A DNA stretch of 64,000 nt, taken from the NCBI RefSeq assembly GCF_003968755.1, contig NZ_RYDL01000006.1, forward strand, positions 62,001 to 126,000, read 5' to 3'. This DNA is from Flavobacterium sp. RSP15 (GTDB taxonomy: Bacteria > Bacteroidota > Bacteroidia > Flavobacteriales > Flavobacteriaceae). Both the position numbers and the translations under genes were made by a program. The notes beneath the pieces are model-generated. The model made no database searches, was not told where the DNA came from, and was given only the letters and a program-made list of their open reading frames with translations. Positions 18,351 through 26,801 of this stretch are shown here, in pieces; the first letter of the stretch is position 1, and each line of letters opens with the position of its first letter.

Positions 18351-19165
18351 ATGAAAAGAAAGAAAAAAATTCCTTTAGTCGTATTAAGCGATGTACACTT
18401 AGGAACATATGGTTGCCAAGCCAATGAATTACTACAATACTTGAAATCGATTCAGCCAAAAATGCTGGTTTTAAATCGAGACATCATTGATATGTGGAGT
18501 TTTAGCAAAAGATATTTTCCCGCCTCACACATGAATGTATTGCGACAAATCATAAAAATGTCGAATCAGGGAACTCGAGTTATTTATATTACTGGTAATC
18601 ATGACGAAGCTTTAAGGAAATATTCCGATTTTATTTTAGGGAATTTTGAATTGGCAGATAAATTAATTCTGGACTTAGACGGAAAAAAACCCTGGATTTT
18701 TCACGGGGATGTTTTCGATTCTTCTACGAAAGGCTATGCTAAAATTTTAGCTAAACTTGGCGGAAAAGGCTATGATTTATTGATTTTGATAAATAGTTGT
18801 ATCAATTGGGTTTTAGTCCTTTTTGGAAAAGAAAAAAGAAGCTATTCTAAAATGATTAAGGAAAGTGTAAAAAAAGCAGTTTCTTTTGTGTCAAATTTTG
18901 AAACTACGGCCGCAGAAATTGCCATCAAAAAAAATACACTTATGTAGTTTGTGGACACATTCACAAACCCCAAATGAGGGAAGTAGAAAACGAATTTGGA
19001 AAAGTTATGTATTTAAACAGTGGTGACTGGGTCGAAAACCTTACAGCATTAAAATACAAAAAAGAAAAATGGAGCATTTACCAGTATAAAAAAACGGACT
19101 ATATAGACCATGAGAAAAAAGAAGATACAATTATAAATGACATTGTAACCAAAATTTTATCTTAA
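18351..19165 (+). pseudogene. Frameshifted UDP-2,3-diacylglucosamine diphosphatase-like metallophosphoesterase
   Basis: Two reading frames together make one calcineurin-like phosphoesterase of about 271 residues. The first (18351-18947) supplies 'VVLSDVHLG', 'LVLNRDIIDMW' and 'ITGNHDE'; it stops just after IAIKKNTLM. The second, reading 'YVVCGHIHKPQMREVENEF' onward to 19165, carries the GHxH metal ligands. The frames join across an A8 run at 18927-18934, where nine As would restore a continuous protein. A second lesion is Arg where the family's motif II has Gly (N-G-D-x-x-D became N-R-D). Family role: LpxH-like lipid A synthesis or a related membrane-associated hydrolase. Two independent defects favour true decay over a sequencing slip, but either is possible. 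Confidence 0.85.
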
Positions 19166-19245
19166 TAACTCTGAGGAAAAATCATCTTATCCTAATAAAT
19201 CCATATTTAAAAGAAATCAGTTATAATCCAATCTAAATAACAAAC

Positions 19246-20238
19246 ATGAAAATATTTTATGCAATTCAAGCAACTGGCAACGGTCATATCAGTAGAGCTA
19301 TGCAACTTTATCCTTATTTACAAAAATTTGGCACTGTAGACTTCTTCATGAGTGGAAATAATGCTAGTCTAAAAATTGATTTACCGGTAAAATACAAAAG
19401 CGACGGTTGCAGCTTGCACTACAGTAAATGTGGTGGCTTGAACTACTGGAATATTGCAAAAAACATTAGACCAATACAGATGTTCAAAGATGCAAGCTCG
19501 CTGCCTTTAAAAAATTATGATGTTGTAATAAATGATTTTGATTCAATTACTTCTCTTGCTTGTAAATTACAGAAAGTACATTCGGTACAATTTGGACATC
19601 AAGCTAGTTTTGCGTCAAAACTGACACCAAGACCAGAAAAAAAAAGCCTTATGGGAGAAATAATTCTAAAACATTATGCCCCTTCTCCACAATATATTGG
19701 ATTGCATTTTGAGAAATACGATTCTTTCATTCTCCCTCCAATTATTAAAGATGAAATCATACAAGCCGAACCAAAAGACTTAAAACACATAACGGTTTAT
19801 TTACCGTCTTTCCAAAAAGATTGTTTAGAAAAAGCGTTTAATAAACGCTCCGAAATTAATTTTCACTGGTTTTTAAATGATGTAAAACTCAAACATACCA
19901 TTGGCAACATCACGTATTATCCTGTAAATCAAAAACAGTTCAATCAAAGCTTAATCAACTGTCATGGTGTCATAACCGGTGGTGGATTTGAGACACCCGC
20001 AGAAGCATTGTATCTTAGAAAAAAAATACTCAGCATTCCTATACGAAATCATTATGAGCAGGAGTGTAATGCTGCAGCACTAAAAACAATGGGGGTTCCA
20101 GTAGTTTATGAAGCAGGTGATAATTTTGATTTAATCATAGAAAACTGGCTTAATAAGGATACTCCTATACCTAATATACTAGCTAATACAGTCCCTGACA
20201 CATTACAGTTCTTATTTGACACCTACAACAGTAACTAA
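19246..20238 (+). CDS. MurG-like glycosyltransferase family protein
   Basis: 330 residues. N-terminus 'MKIFYAIQATGNGHISRAMQL' has the glycine-rich GNGHxSR loop of GT-B enzymes; the C-terminal half includes 'CHGVITGGGFETPAEALYLRKKILSIPI', the sugar-nucleotide-binding region, and 'NHYEQECNAAALKTMGV'. This matches the conserved 'glycosyltransferase family protein' type common in Bacteroidota. It follows the LpxH-like gene by 80 bases on the same strand, suggesting a shared envelope or glycolipid role; acceptor and donor are unknown. Confidence 0.82.
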   Translation: MKIFYAIQATGNGHISRAMQLYPYLQKFGTVDFFMSGNNASLKIDLPVKYKSDGCSLHYSKCGGLNYWNIAKNIRPIQMFKDASSLPLKNYDVVINDFDSITSLACKLQKVHSVQFGHQASFASKLTPRPEKKSLMGEIILKHYAPSPQYIGLHFEKYDSFILPPIIKDEIIQAEPKDLKHITVYLPSFQKDCLEKAFNKRSEINFHWFLNDVKLKHTIGNITYYPVNQKQFNQSLINCHGVITGGGFETPAEALYLRKKILSIPIRNHYEQECNAAALKTMGVPVVYEAGDNFDLIIENWLNKDTPIPNILANTVPDTLQFLFDTYNSN

Positions 20239-20254
20239 TTCTTAAATTATGACA

Positions 20255-20289
20255 ACAAAAAAGGTGTCTTTTTAGAACACCTTTTTTGT
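20255..20289. terminator. Bidirectional terminator between convergent genes
   Basis: CAAAAAAGGTGT (20256-20267) pairs perfectly with ACACCTTTTTTG (20277-20288). It serves the glycosyltransferase on the plus strand and obgE on the minus strand. Confidence 0.9.
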
Positions 20290-20303
20290 GAAATTTATGA
20301 AAA

Positions 20304-21305
20304 TTAGTCGTTCAACATTTTCCACAACTTGTCTTTTAATTCTGTCAAACCTTGTTGAGCCACAGAAGAAATAAACATATACGGAACATCTTTGAAAGCA
20401 ACGTCTAACTCTACTTTTAGCTCTGCCTTTAACTCGTCATCAAGCATATCGCATTTAGAAATCACCAGCAAACGCTCTTTGTCAAGCATTTCGGGATTGT
20501 ATTTTGTCAATTCATTTACCAAAATATCATATTCCGCTTTGATATCCGGAGTATCCACTGGAACTAAGAACAATAAAGTTGAATTCCGTTCAATATGGCG
20601 CAAGAAATAATGTCCAAGACCTTTTCCTTCGGCTGCTCCTTCAATAATTCCGGGAATATCTGCAATTACAAAAGATTGAAAATCTCTGTAGGCTACAATA
20701 CCAAGATTTGGTTTCAAGGTAGTAAACGGATAATCGGCAATTTTTGGTTTTGCAGAAGTCAACACTGACAATAATGTTGATTTTCCTGCATTAGGAAAAC
20801 CTACCAAACCTACATCAGCCAGTACTTTTAATTCTAAAATAACATCCATCTCTGCCCCAGGCAGTCCCGGTTGAGAATATCTGGGAGTTTGATTTGTCGA
20901 GCTTCTAAAATGCCAGTTACCTAAACCACCTTTCCCACCGCGAGAAAGAATTTGTTTTTCACCCTCATCAGTAATTTCAAATAATATTTCACCCGTTTCT
21001 TTATCTTTTACAACAGTACCCAGCGGCACTTCGATGAATTTATCGTCACCATCTGCACCGGTACTCCTGTCTCCACTACCATCTCCACCATTACCGGCTT
21101 TAATATGTCGGGCAAACTTTAGGTGAAACAATGTCCAAAGTGCTTTATTCCCTACCAAATATACATGGCCGCCACGACCACCATCACCACCGTCCGGGCC
21201 TCCTTTTTCAATAAATTTTTCTCTGTGCAAGTGCGTAGATCCTTTTCCTCCTTTTCCGGATGAAACATATATTTTAACGTAATCTACAAAATTCCCTTCA
21301 GTCAT
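20304..21305 (-). CDS. obgE: Obg/CgtA GTPase
   Basis: 333 residues. The glycine-rich Obg fold occupies about 1-158 ('[15 protein letters not shown]', '[17 protein letters not shown]'), followed by the G domain with P-loop GFPNAGKST at about 169-177, G3 DIPGII near 216, and G4 in 'ISKCDM'. Obg proteins couple GTP status to 50S ribosome assembly and growth control. The C-terminal OCT extension of some homologues is absent, as in other Bacteroidota. Confidence 0.96.
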   Translation of the reverse strand: MTEGNFVDYVKIYVSSGKGGKGSTHLHREKFIEKGGPDGGDGGRGGHVYLVGNKALWTLFHLKFARHIKAGNGGDGSGDRSTGADGDDKFIEVPLGTVVKDKETGEILFEITDEGEKQILSRGGKGGLGNWHFRSSTNQTPRYSQPGLPGAEMDVILELKVLADVGLVGFPNAGKSTLLSVLTSAKPKIADYPFTTLKPNLGIVAYRDFQSFVIADIPGIIEGAAEGKGLGHYFLRHIERNSTLLFLVPVDTPDIKAEYDILVNELTKYNPEMLDKERLLVISKCDMLDDELKAELKVELDVAFKDVPYMFISSVAQQGLTELKDKLWKMLND

Positions 21306-21387
21306 TTTTTTTTGTTTAAAAGTTTATCGTTTAAATATTAAAGAGTAGCGGCACACTAACTTTACACATTAAACTTTAAACCAAATT

Positions 21388-22662
21388 CTAACCCTTTAAG
21401 GCTTTCACCATCACTTTATCAATCTTCACGCCATCCATATCGATAACTTCCAACTCAAATTTTTGCCAAATTAATTTCTCTCCTTGTTTGGGTATATGAG
21501 ATAGTTCCGTCATTATTAATCCGCTTACCGTAGTCACTTCGTAATCATTGATTAACTCATCTAACTCAAAGTACGTCAAAAAATCGTGCAACGAATAATG
21601 TCCGTCAACGAGCCATGTTCCATCTTCTCTTTCAATTAACTGAAAATCATCTTTATAAAAATCCGAAGCATCTCCAACCAGCGCTTCCAGAATATCATTC
21701 AGTGTAATAACACCCTGAAAAACACCATATTCATCAGATACAAATGCGTAATGTATTCCGGTTTTTTTAAAATTCTCTAACGCTACATACGCCGTGGTTT
21801 GCTCCATCAAAAAGGGAGCTTCGGTCATTATATCAGCCAAATTGAAATTTTCGTTCTCAAAATGAGCAAAAATATTTTTTAGGTTAACAACCCCTACAAT
21901 ATCATCATAATTCTCACCGTAAACAGGATAAATAGAATGCAACTCTTTAAGCATAAACTCTCTAACCTGTTCTTTATCCGCATGAAAAGGTAGAAAAACT
22001 ACTGATTTTCTATGTGTCATCAAAGAATTTATTTTCCGATCACCAATATGAAAAACACGTTCCACAATATCTTGCTCTATTTCCTGAACTTCGCCTCCTT
22101 CAGTTCCTTCTTTGATAATCGCTCTAATTTCTTCTTCTGTAACTTTGCCGTCAGCTGTTGGTTTTATTTGTAAAATACTCAACAAAAATTCCGTTGAATG
22201 CGTCAACATCCAAATGAATGGAGCCATAATTACCGAAATAATTTTCATGGGTAATGCCACCGTTTTTGCAATGGTTTCCGGATGATTTAAACCAATTCTT
22301 TTGGGTAGTAATTCTCCTAAAACCATAGAAAAAAAAGTTAAAACCACTACAACAATCCCAACAGAAACAGAATGGGCATACGGTTTGAGTATCTCAAAAT
22401 TATTGATGTAAGTTTCGACGTCAAATGTGATTTTATCCCCACTATAAATACCAGTTAGAATCCCTATCAAGGTAATTCCTATTTGTACGGTTGATAAAAA
22501 TTTGTTTGGAGAATTGGCTAATTCCAATGCAATTTGAGCATTTTTATTCCCTTTTTTTGCAGAAGTTTCTAATCTATTTTTACGTGCCGAAATCAATGCG
22601 ATTTCTGACATGGAAAAAATTCCATTAAGCAGTATTAGAAAAAATATTATTAGTATTTCCAA
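21388..22662 (-). CDS. CNNM/CorC-type transporter (hemolysin family, CBS domains)
   Basis: 424 residues. An N-terminal DUF21/CNNM membrane region of four hydrophobic segments ('MEILIIFFLILLNGIFSMSE', 'VGIVVVVLTFFSMVLGELLP') is followed by two CBS motifs ('LMTHRKSVVFLPFHAD', 'AFVSDEYGVFQGVITLNDI', about 220-340) and a C-terminal CorC_HlyC domain ('REDGTWLVDGHYSLHDFL'). Family knowledge: linked to Mg2+ or Co2+ export; 'hemolysin' is historical. Its start is 163 bases from adk and that gap contains structured element copy 2. Confidence 0.9.
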   Translation of the reverse strand: MEILIIFFLILLNGIFSMSEIALISARKNRLETSAKKGNKNAQIALELANSPNKFLSTVQIGITLIGILTGIYSGDKITFDVETYINNFEILKPYAHSVSVGIVVVVLTFFSMVLGELLPKRIGLNHPETIAKTVALPMKIISVIMAPFIWMLTHSTEFLLSILQIKPTADGKVTEEEIRAIIKEGTEGGEVQEIEQDIVERVFHIGDRKINSLMTHRKSVVFLPFHADKEQVREFMLKELHSIYPVYGENYDDIVGVVNLKNIFAHFENENFNLADIMTEAPFLMEQTTAYVALENFKKTGIHYAFVSDEYGVFQGVITLNDILEALVGDASDFYKDDFQLIEREDGTWLVDGHYSLHDFLTYFELDELINDYEVTTVSGLIMTELSHIPKQGEKLIWQKFELEVIDMDGVKIDKVMVKALKG

Positions 22663-22746
22663 TTTCTTAGTTGATTCGTTTGTGTATTAAAATGTGATTC
22701 CTCCATTTTTTGTTTTGAAATCGGTTGTTTGTAACCTCAATTTTAT

Positions 22747-22826
22747 AGTCCAGATGGCAGTGGAAAGCCCAAAGGTAAAAAAACTATTTTTCTTGAGGAC
22801 TTGCAAAGTACAGCTGGAACTGCTCC
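22747..22826 (+). repeat. Structured intergenic element, copy 2
   Basis: Begins AGTCCAGATGG and ends ACAGCTGGAACTGCTCC, the same ends as copy 1. CCAG (22750-22753) can pair with CTGG (22814-22817). The interior differs from copy 1 in length and sequence. Its last base is shared with the adk stop codon (minus strand, 22826-22828). Confidence 0.6.
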
Positions 22827-23398
22827 TATAAATGATCAATAACGGTACTTACTCTTTGGGTAATTTCTGCAATGGTACCAATTCCATTTACTGCGTGAAA
22901 TTTTCCTTGTCCCTGATAATAATCCATTAATGGCGCTGTTTTTTCATTGTATTCCTGGTAGCGATTTCTGATCTTTTCTTCGTCTTGATCGTCAATTCTA
23001 CCACTTGTTTTTCCTCTTTCTAACAACCGTTGTACCAGGATTTCATCATCGGCTTCGAGTGCAATTGTTGCGGCAACAGTCGAACTAATTGAAACAAGAA
23101 AGGCATCTAAATCTTTGGCTTGTGATAGTGTTCTTGGATATCCGTCAAATAAAATTCCGTTTGTGTCTGGATGTTTATTTACCTCATCAATCAACATTTT
23201 TGTAGTCAATTCATCCGGTACTAAATCCCCGGCATCCATATAAACTCTTGCTTGTTTGCCTAATTCTGTGTTGTTTTTTAAATTAAAACGAAATACATCT
23301 CCCGTGGAAATATGTGTTAATTTGTACTTGTCTTTCAAAAATTCTGCTTGAGTTCCTTTTCCTGCTCCTGGTTTTCCAAATAAAACAATGTTAGTCAT
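22826..23398 (-). CDS. adk: Adenylate kinase
   Basis: 190 residues, the short form without the zinc-type LID insertion. P-loop GKPGAGKGT at 8-16, 'HISTGDVFR', 'FDGYPRTLSQA' and 'GRIDDQDEEKIRNR' are the diagnostic NMP-binding and LID motifs. Interconverts ATP+AMP and 2 ADP. Follows hpt by 13 bases, so hpt-adk form an operon of purine metabolism, divergent from purK-purE. Confidence 0.96.
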   Translation of the reverse strand: MTNIVLFGKPGAGKGTQAEFLKDKYKLTHISTGDVFRFNLKNNTELGKQARVYMDAGDLVPDELTTKMLIDEVNKHPDTNGILFDGYPRTLSQAKDLDAFLVSISSTVAATIALEADDEILVQRLLERGKTSGRIDDQDEEKIRNRYQEYNEKTAPLMDYYQGQGKFHAVNGIGTIAEITQRVSTVIDHL

Positions 23399-23411
23399 AA
23401 TGTGTTGGTAG

Positions 23412-23942
23412 TTATTCTTTTAGTTTATATACTTCGGACAAATTTCTTCCTAAACCATCATAATCCAAACCAAAACCTACAATAAATTTATTTGGGATTC
23501 GAATCCCAATATAATCTATTTTGATGTCTTTTGTATATGCTTCCGGTTTAAAAAAGAGTGTTGCTATTTTGAAATGTTTTACATTTTGTTTTTTGAATAA
23601 TTCTTTGAGTTCCACTAAAGTGTTTCCAGTATCAACAATATCCTCAATGATAACAACGCTGCGTCCAGTCAAATCCTGATTTATTCCTATTAATTGTTTT
23701 ACCTCATTTGTGGTAGAAGTTCCTTCATAAGAAGCCATTTTTATAAAAGAAACTTCACATGGTTTTTTATACTGTTTCATAAAATCAGAAACGACCATAA
23801 AAGCACCATTCAATACTCCAACAAATACTGGTATTTCATCTATAAAATCGTCTTCCACTTGTTGCACCATTTTAGTGATGGCAAAATCAATTTCTTTAGC
23901 AGAAATAAACGGAACAAATTGTTTGTCGTGAAGTTGTATCAT
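23412..23942 (-). CDS. hpt: Hypoxanthine phosphoribosyltransferase
   Basis: 176 residues from ATG 23942 (MIQLHDKQF). Two in-frame upstream ATGs exist at 23951 and 23969; the latter lies inside the promoter element (23967-23974) and cannot be transcribed from it. The PRPP-binding signature is 'VVIIEDIVDTGNTLVEL' with the paired acidic residues; 'GVLNGAFMVVSDFMK' and 'FVVGFGLDYDG' (here FIVGF) complete the family pattern. Salvages hypoxanthine/guanine to nucleotides. First gene of hpt-adk. Confidence 0.94.
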   Translation of the reverse strand: MIQLHDKQFVPFISAKEIDFAITKMVQQVEDDFIDEIPVFVGVLNGAFMVVSDFMKQYKKPCEVSFIKMASYEGTSTTNEVKQLIGINQDLTGRSVVIIEDIVDTGNTLVELKELFKKQNVKHFKIATLFFKPEAYTKDIKIDYIGIRIPNKFIVGFGLDYDGLGRNLSEVYKLKE

Positions 23943-23966
23943 TATTTTCATTTTTAAAATAATGTG

Positions 23967-23974
23967 CAAAGATA
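23967..23974 (-). promoter_or_regulatory. -7 promoter element of hpt-adk
   Basis: On the minus strand the sequence reads TATCTTTG, an exact TAnnTTTG, about 25 bases before ATG 23942. Its position decides against the upstream start at 23969. Confidence 0.7.
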
Positions 23975-24130
23975 CAGAATTCGGATTTGGGAATTGATAA
24001 ATGGGAATTAATTTGTAATTTTAAGTAAATTACAAATTAAAGGGCTTCAAAATGGATTGAAAGCTATAAAAGCTACAATAAAAATTCCCAAGAAAATAAA
24101 ATTGTGTTTTCGGATTCCATCATTATAAAG

Positions 24131-24138
24131 TATCTTTG
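24131..24138 (+). promoter_or_regulatory. -7 promoter element of purK-purE
   Basis: TATCTTTG matches TAnnTTTG exactly, 20 bases before the purK ATG. The identical octamer drives the divergent hpt-adk operon. Confidence 0.68.
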
Positions 24139-24158
24139 CTTAAACATACAATTACACC

Positions 24159-25316
24159 ATGAATTATTTTTCTTCTGATTTCAAATTAGGAATTCTCGGT
24201 GGCGGACAACTGGGCAAAATGCTATTGTTTGACACCCGAAAGTTCGACATACAAACCTATGTTTTGGATCCAAGTGATGATGCGCCTTGCAAAATAGCTT
24301 GTGACCAATTCTTCAAAGGGGATTTAATGGATTTTGAAACCGTGTATAACTTTGGTAAAAAAGTAAGTGTTTTGACTTTCGAAATCGAATTAGTCAATCT
24401 GGAAGCTTTGGTAAAACTTGAAGAAGAAGGGTTAAAGGTCTTTCCTTCGCCAAAAACGTTGAAACTCATTCAAAACAAAGGAATTCAGAAAGATTTTTAC
24501 ATTCAACATGCCATCCCAACCGCAAATTACAAACGATTTGACAATTTAAAAAGTCTCGTTGTTGATATTCTGGATTCGAAAACAAAACTGCCGTTTGTAT
24601 GGAAATGTACGGAATTTGGTTATGATGGAAATGGCGTAAAAGTAATTCGACACATTTCGGATTTGGATAATTTAGCCAATGTAGAATGTATTGCCGAAGA
24701 AATGATTCCGTTCAAAAAAGAATTAGCTGTCATCGTTTGTCGCAATCCTTCCGGTGAAATAAAAACGTATCCTGTGGTAGAAATGGAATTTCATCCCCAA
24801 GCCAACCAAGTAGAATATGTGATTTGTCCTGCCCGGATTGATGATAGAGTTGCCGAAAAAGCAAGAACCATCGCATTGAATGTTTCTAAAAAATTCAATC
24901 ATGTGGGACTATTAGCCGTAGAAATGTTTCAAACCGAAGACGATAAAATTATCGTGAACGAAGTGGCTCCACGCCCGCACAATTCAGGTCATTACTCGAT
25001 TGAAGCCAGTTATACCTCGCAATTTGAAAATCATTTGCGTGCCATTCTAGATTTGCCTTTAGGGAATACCGACAGTAAAGTAGCCGGAATCATGGTAAAT
25101 CTAGTGGGCGAAGAAGGTTTTTCAGGAGATGTAGTCTACGAAAACATCGAAAAAATACTAGGTTGGGATGGTGTTACGCCACATATTTATGGAAAAAAAC
25201 AAACGCGTCCTTTTAGAAAAATGGGACACGTAACCATCGTTAATGAAGACATCAACGAAGCCCGAAGAATTGCTGAAGAGGTAAAGAATACGATTAGAGT
25301 AATCAGTGGTCAGTAA
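24159..25316 (+). CDS. purK: 5-(carboxyamino)imidazole ribonucleotide synthase
   Basis: 385 residues, ATP-grasp fold. 'LGILGGGQLGKMLLFDTRKF' opens the protein; 'TFEIELVNLEAL' and 'KCTEFGYDGNGVKVI' form the ATP-grasp lid region; 'VNEVAPRPHNSGHYSIEA' carries the metal and bicarbonate-site residues. It makes N5-CAIR from AIR, ATP and bicarbonate; purE, 54 bases downstream, then isomerises it. The last codons (VISGQ and stop) are encoded inside a heptamer repeat. Confidence 0.95.
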   Translation: MNYFSSDFKLGILGGGQLGKMLLFDTRKFDIQTYVLDPSDDAPCKIACDQFFKGDLMDFETVYNFGKKVSVLTFEIELVNLEALVKLEEEGLKVFPSPKTLKLIQNKGIQKDFYIQHAIPTANYKRFDNLKSLVVDILDSKTKLPFVWKCTEFGYDGNGVKVIRHISDLDNLANVECIAEEMIPFKKELAVIVCRNPSGEIKTYPVVEMEFHPQANQVEYVICPARIDDRVAEKARTIALNVSKKFNHVGLLAVEMFQTEDDKIIVNEVAPRPHNSGHYSIEASYTSQFENHLRAILDLPLGNTDSKVAGIMVNLVGEEGFSGDVVYENIEKILGWDGVTPHIYGKKQTRPFRKMGHVTIVNEDINEARRIAEEVKNTIRVISGQ

Positions 25317-25337
25317 ATAGTAATCAGTGTTCAGTGG
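25303..25337 (+). repeat. Five tandem heptamers spanning the purK stop
   Basis: TCAGTGG, TCAGTAA, ATAGTAA, TCAGTGT, TCAGTGG in direct succession, no gaps. The purK stop TAA (25314-25316) is inside the second unit. Confidence 0.7.
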
Positions 25338-25370
25338 CATTTTGCGACTTTAAACTTTAAATAAAAAACA

Positions 25371-25853
25371 ATGAAAGTAGCCGTAATAATGGGAAGCATC
25401 TCAGATATGCCGATCATGCAAGAAGCCATAGATATCTTAAAAGCATTTGAAATCGAAATTGAAGTCGATATCGTTTCGGCACACCGAACGCCTGAAAAAT
25501 TATTTGATTTTAGCATGAACGCACACACCCGTGGCATATCAGTTGTTATTGCCGGTGCTGGCGGTGCGGCACATTTACCCGGAATGGTCGCTTCAATGTC
25601 GCCACTTCCCGTAATTGGCGTTCCTATAAAATCCAGTAATTCAATCGATGGCTGGGACAGCGTTTTATCCATTCTGCAAATGCCAGGTGGCGTTCCCGTA
25701 GCAACCGTAGCCTTAAATGGCGCCAAGAACGCAGGTATTCTTGCCGCTCAAATCATAGGAAGTCACAACAAAAGTGTACTAGAGAAAGTAATTAAGTACA
25801 AAACCGGATTGAAAGAAGCCGTTAATATCGCTTCCCAAAGCCTCCAAAAATAA
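25371..25853 (+). CDS. purE: N5-carboxyaminoimidazole ribonucleotide mutase
   Basis: 160 residues, class I PurE. 'VAVIMGSISDMPIMQEA' is the substrate phosphate loop (usually GSxSDxP), 'VSAHRTPEKLFDF' contains the catalytic His, and 'GAGGAAHLPGMVASM' plus 'PVIGVPIKSS' complete the site. Converts N5-CAIR to CAIR. Second gene of the purK-purE operon, followed by a terminator. Confidence 0.96.
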   Translation: MKVAVIMGSISDMPIMQEAIDILKAFEIEIEVDIVSAHRTPEKLFDFSMNAHTRGISVVIAGAGGAAHLPGMVASMSPLPVIGVPIKSSNSIDGWDSVLSILQMPGGVPVATVALNGAKNAGILAAQIIGSHNKSVLEKVIKYKTGLKEAVNIASQSLQK

Positions 25854-25881
25854 AAAAAAGCTCCATGACGGAGCTTTTTTT
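25852..25881. terminator. Bidirectional terminator between purE and a convergent gene
   Basis: AAAAAAGCTCC (25854-25864) pairs with GGAGCTTTTTT (25870-25880) around ATGAC. Confidence 0.9.
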
Positions 25882-25904
25882 ATGAATTCAGATAGTGAAA
25901 TCAT

Positions 25905-26576
25905 TTATTCTGCATCAACAACAATTTCAAGAACTCCTTCAAATTCTGATGCAATAATGTCCTCTCTGCTTAACCAGTATTCAGAAGTTGTAATCGTATA
26001 ATTCAAATTATCTGCGGTCTTAACATCCCATAAAATATCTTCCGCTTCCGGAAAAGGCGCGTTTTCAGTCATTGGCAGATCGAACAATCTTTTGATCAAA
26101 TTACTGCCAGATAAACCGTTGTTTAATAATTTTAGAATATTTTCTTTAGTCAGTACGTTATCATTTTCATCTTCGATCGGGACCAAACTGCATTCAACAA
26201 TTGTCGCTTTTGCATTAGGAAAAGTACCGTTGTAAGCTTTGAAAAGCAATTGGTTGATATGAAACAATGTTGAATGCAATCCAATTTCAGGATATTCTTC
26301 ACATACTTTATCTAAAAGCATATCGTTTGAAATTTGCTGAATTTGACCTTCATTCAAATCTTCTGATAATTTGTATTCCAATAGTACTGCAGCGGCATCT
26401 TTTGATTCGAAATCACTTATCGCCATAAACAATAATTCTCTTAAACTTGCGGCATCCCCATCATCAGCATCCGGATAATCGAATTTTTCTAAGAGTTTAA
26501 TATAGTCTTCATTTGTCCAATATTCTTCAATTTCATCTACGGTATTGACTCTATTTATTGTAATTTGATAATTCAT
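25905..26576 (-). CDS. Conserved acidic cytoplasmic protein of unknown function
   Basis: 223 residues, rich in Asp and Glu, without signal peptide or membrane segment. Segments such as 'DYPDADDGDAASLRELLFMAISDFE' and 'AVLLEYKLSEDLNEGQIQQISNDML' suggest helices. No motif recognised. Stand-alone gene, convergent with purE, divergent from the M3 peptidase with 225 bases between. The reading frame is well formed and its codon use resembles its neighbours, so I take it as a real core gene. Confidence 0.7.
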   Translation of the reverse strand: MNYQITINRVNTVDEIEEYWTNEDYIKLLEKFDYPDADDGDAASLRELLFMAISDFESKDAAAVLLEYKLSEDLNEGQIQQISNDMLLDKVCEEYPEIGLHSTLFHINQLLFKAYNGTFPNAKATIVECSLVPIEDENDNVLTKENILKLLNNGLSGSNLIKRLFDLPMTENAPFPEAEDILWDVKTADNLNYTITTSEYWLSREDIIASEFEGVLEIVVDAE

Positions 26577-26753
26577 CTTTTTCTTTTGTTTGTTATATTT
26601 CTTTGATTTATTATTCTAAAACCAATCTTATTTTGACAATTTAAGGCTTTATTGTTTCCAAAAGAAATAAATAACATTTAAATAACACTTTTGAATCCGC
26701 TATTTTGACCCAAATCAATTCCTTCGATAACCCCATTTTTTTTATTAAATCCG

Positions 26754-26761
26754 TACCTTTG
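26754..26761 (+). promoter_or_regulatory. -7 promoter element of the M3 peptidase gene
   Basis: TACCTTTG is an exact TAnnTTTG, 40 bases before the ATG. Confidence 0.6.
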
Positions 26762-26801
26762 ATTTCTTTAAACATCAAATTATTTTTATTACAAAATACA
26801 A

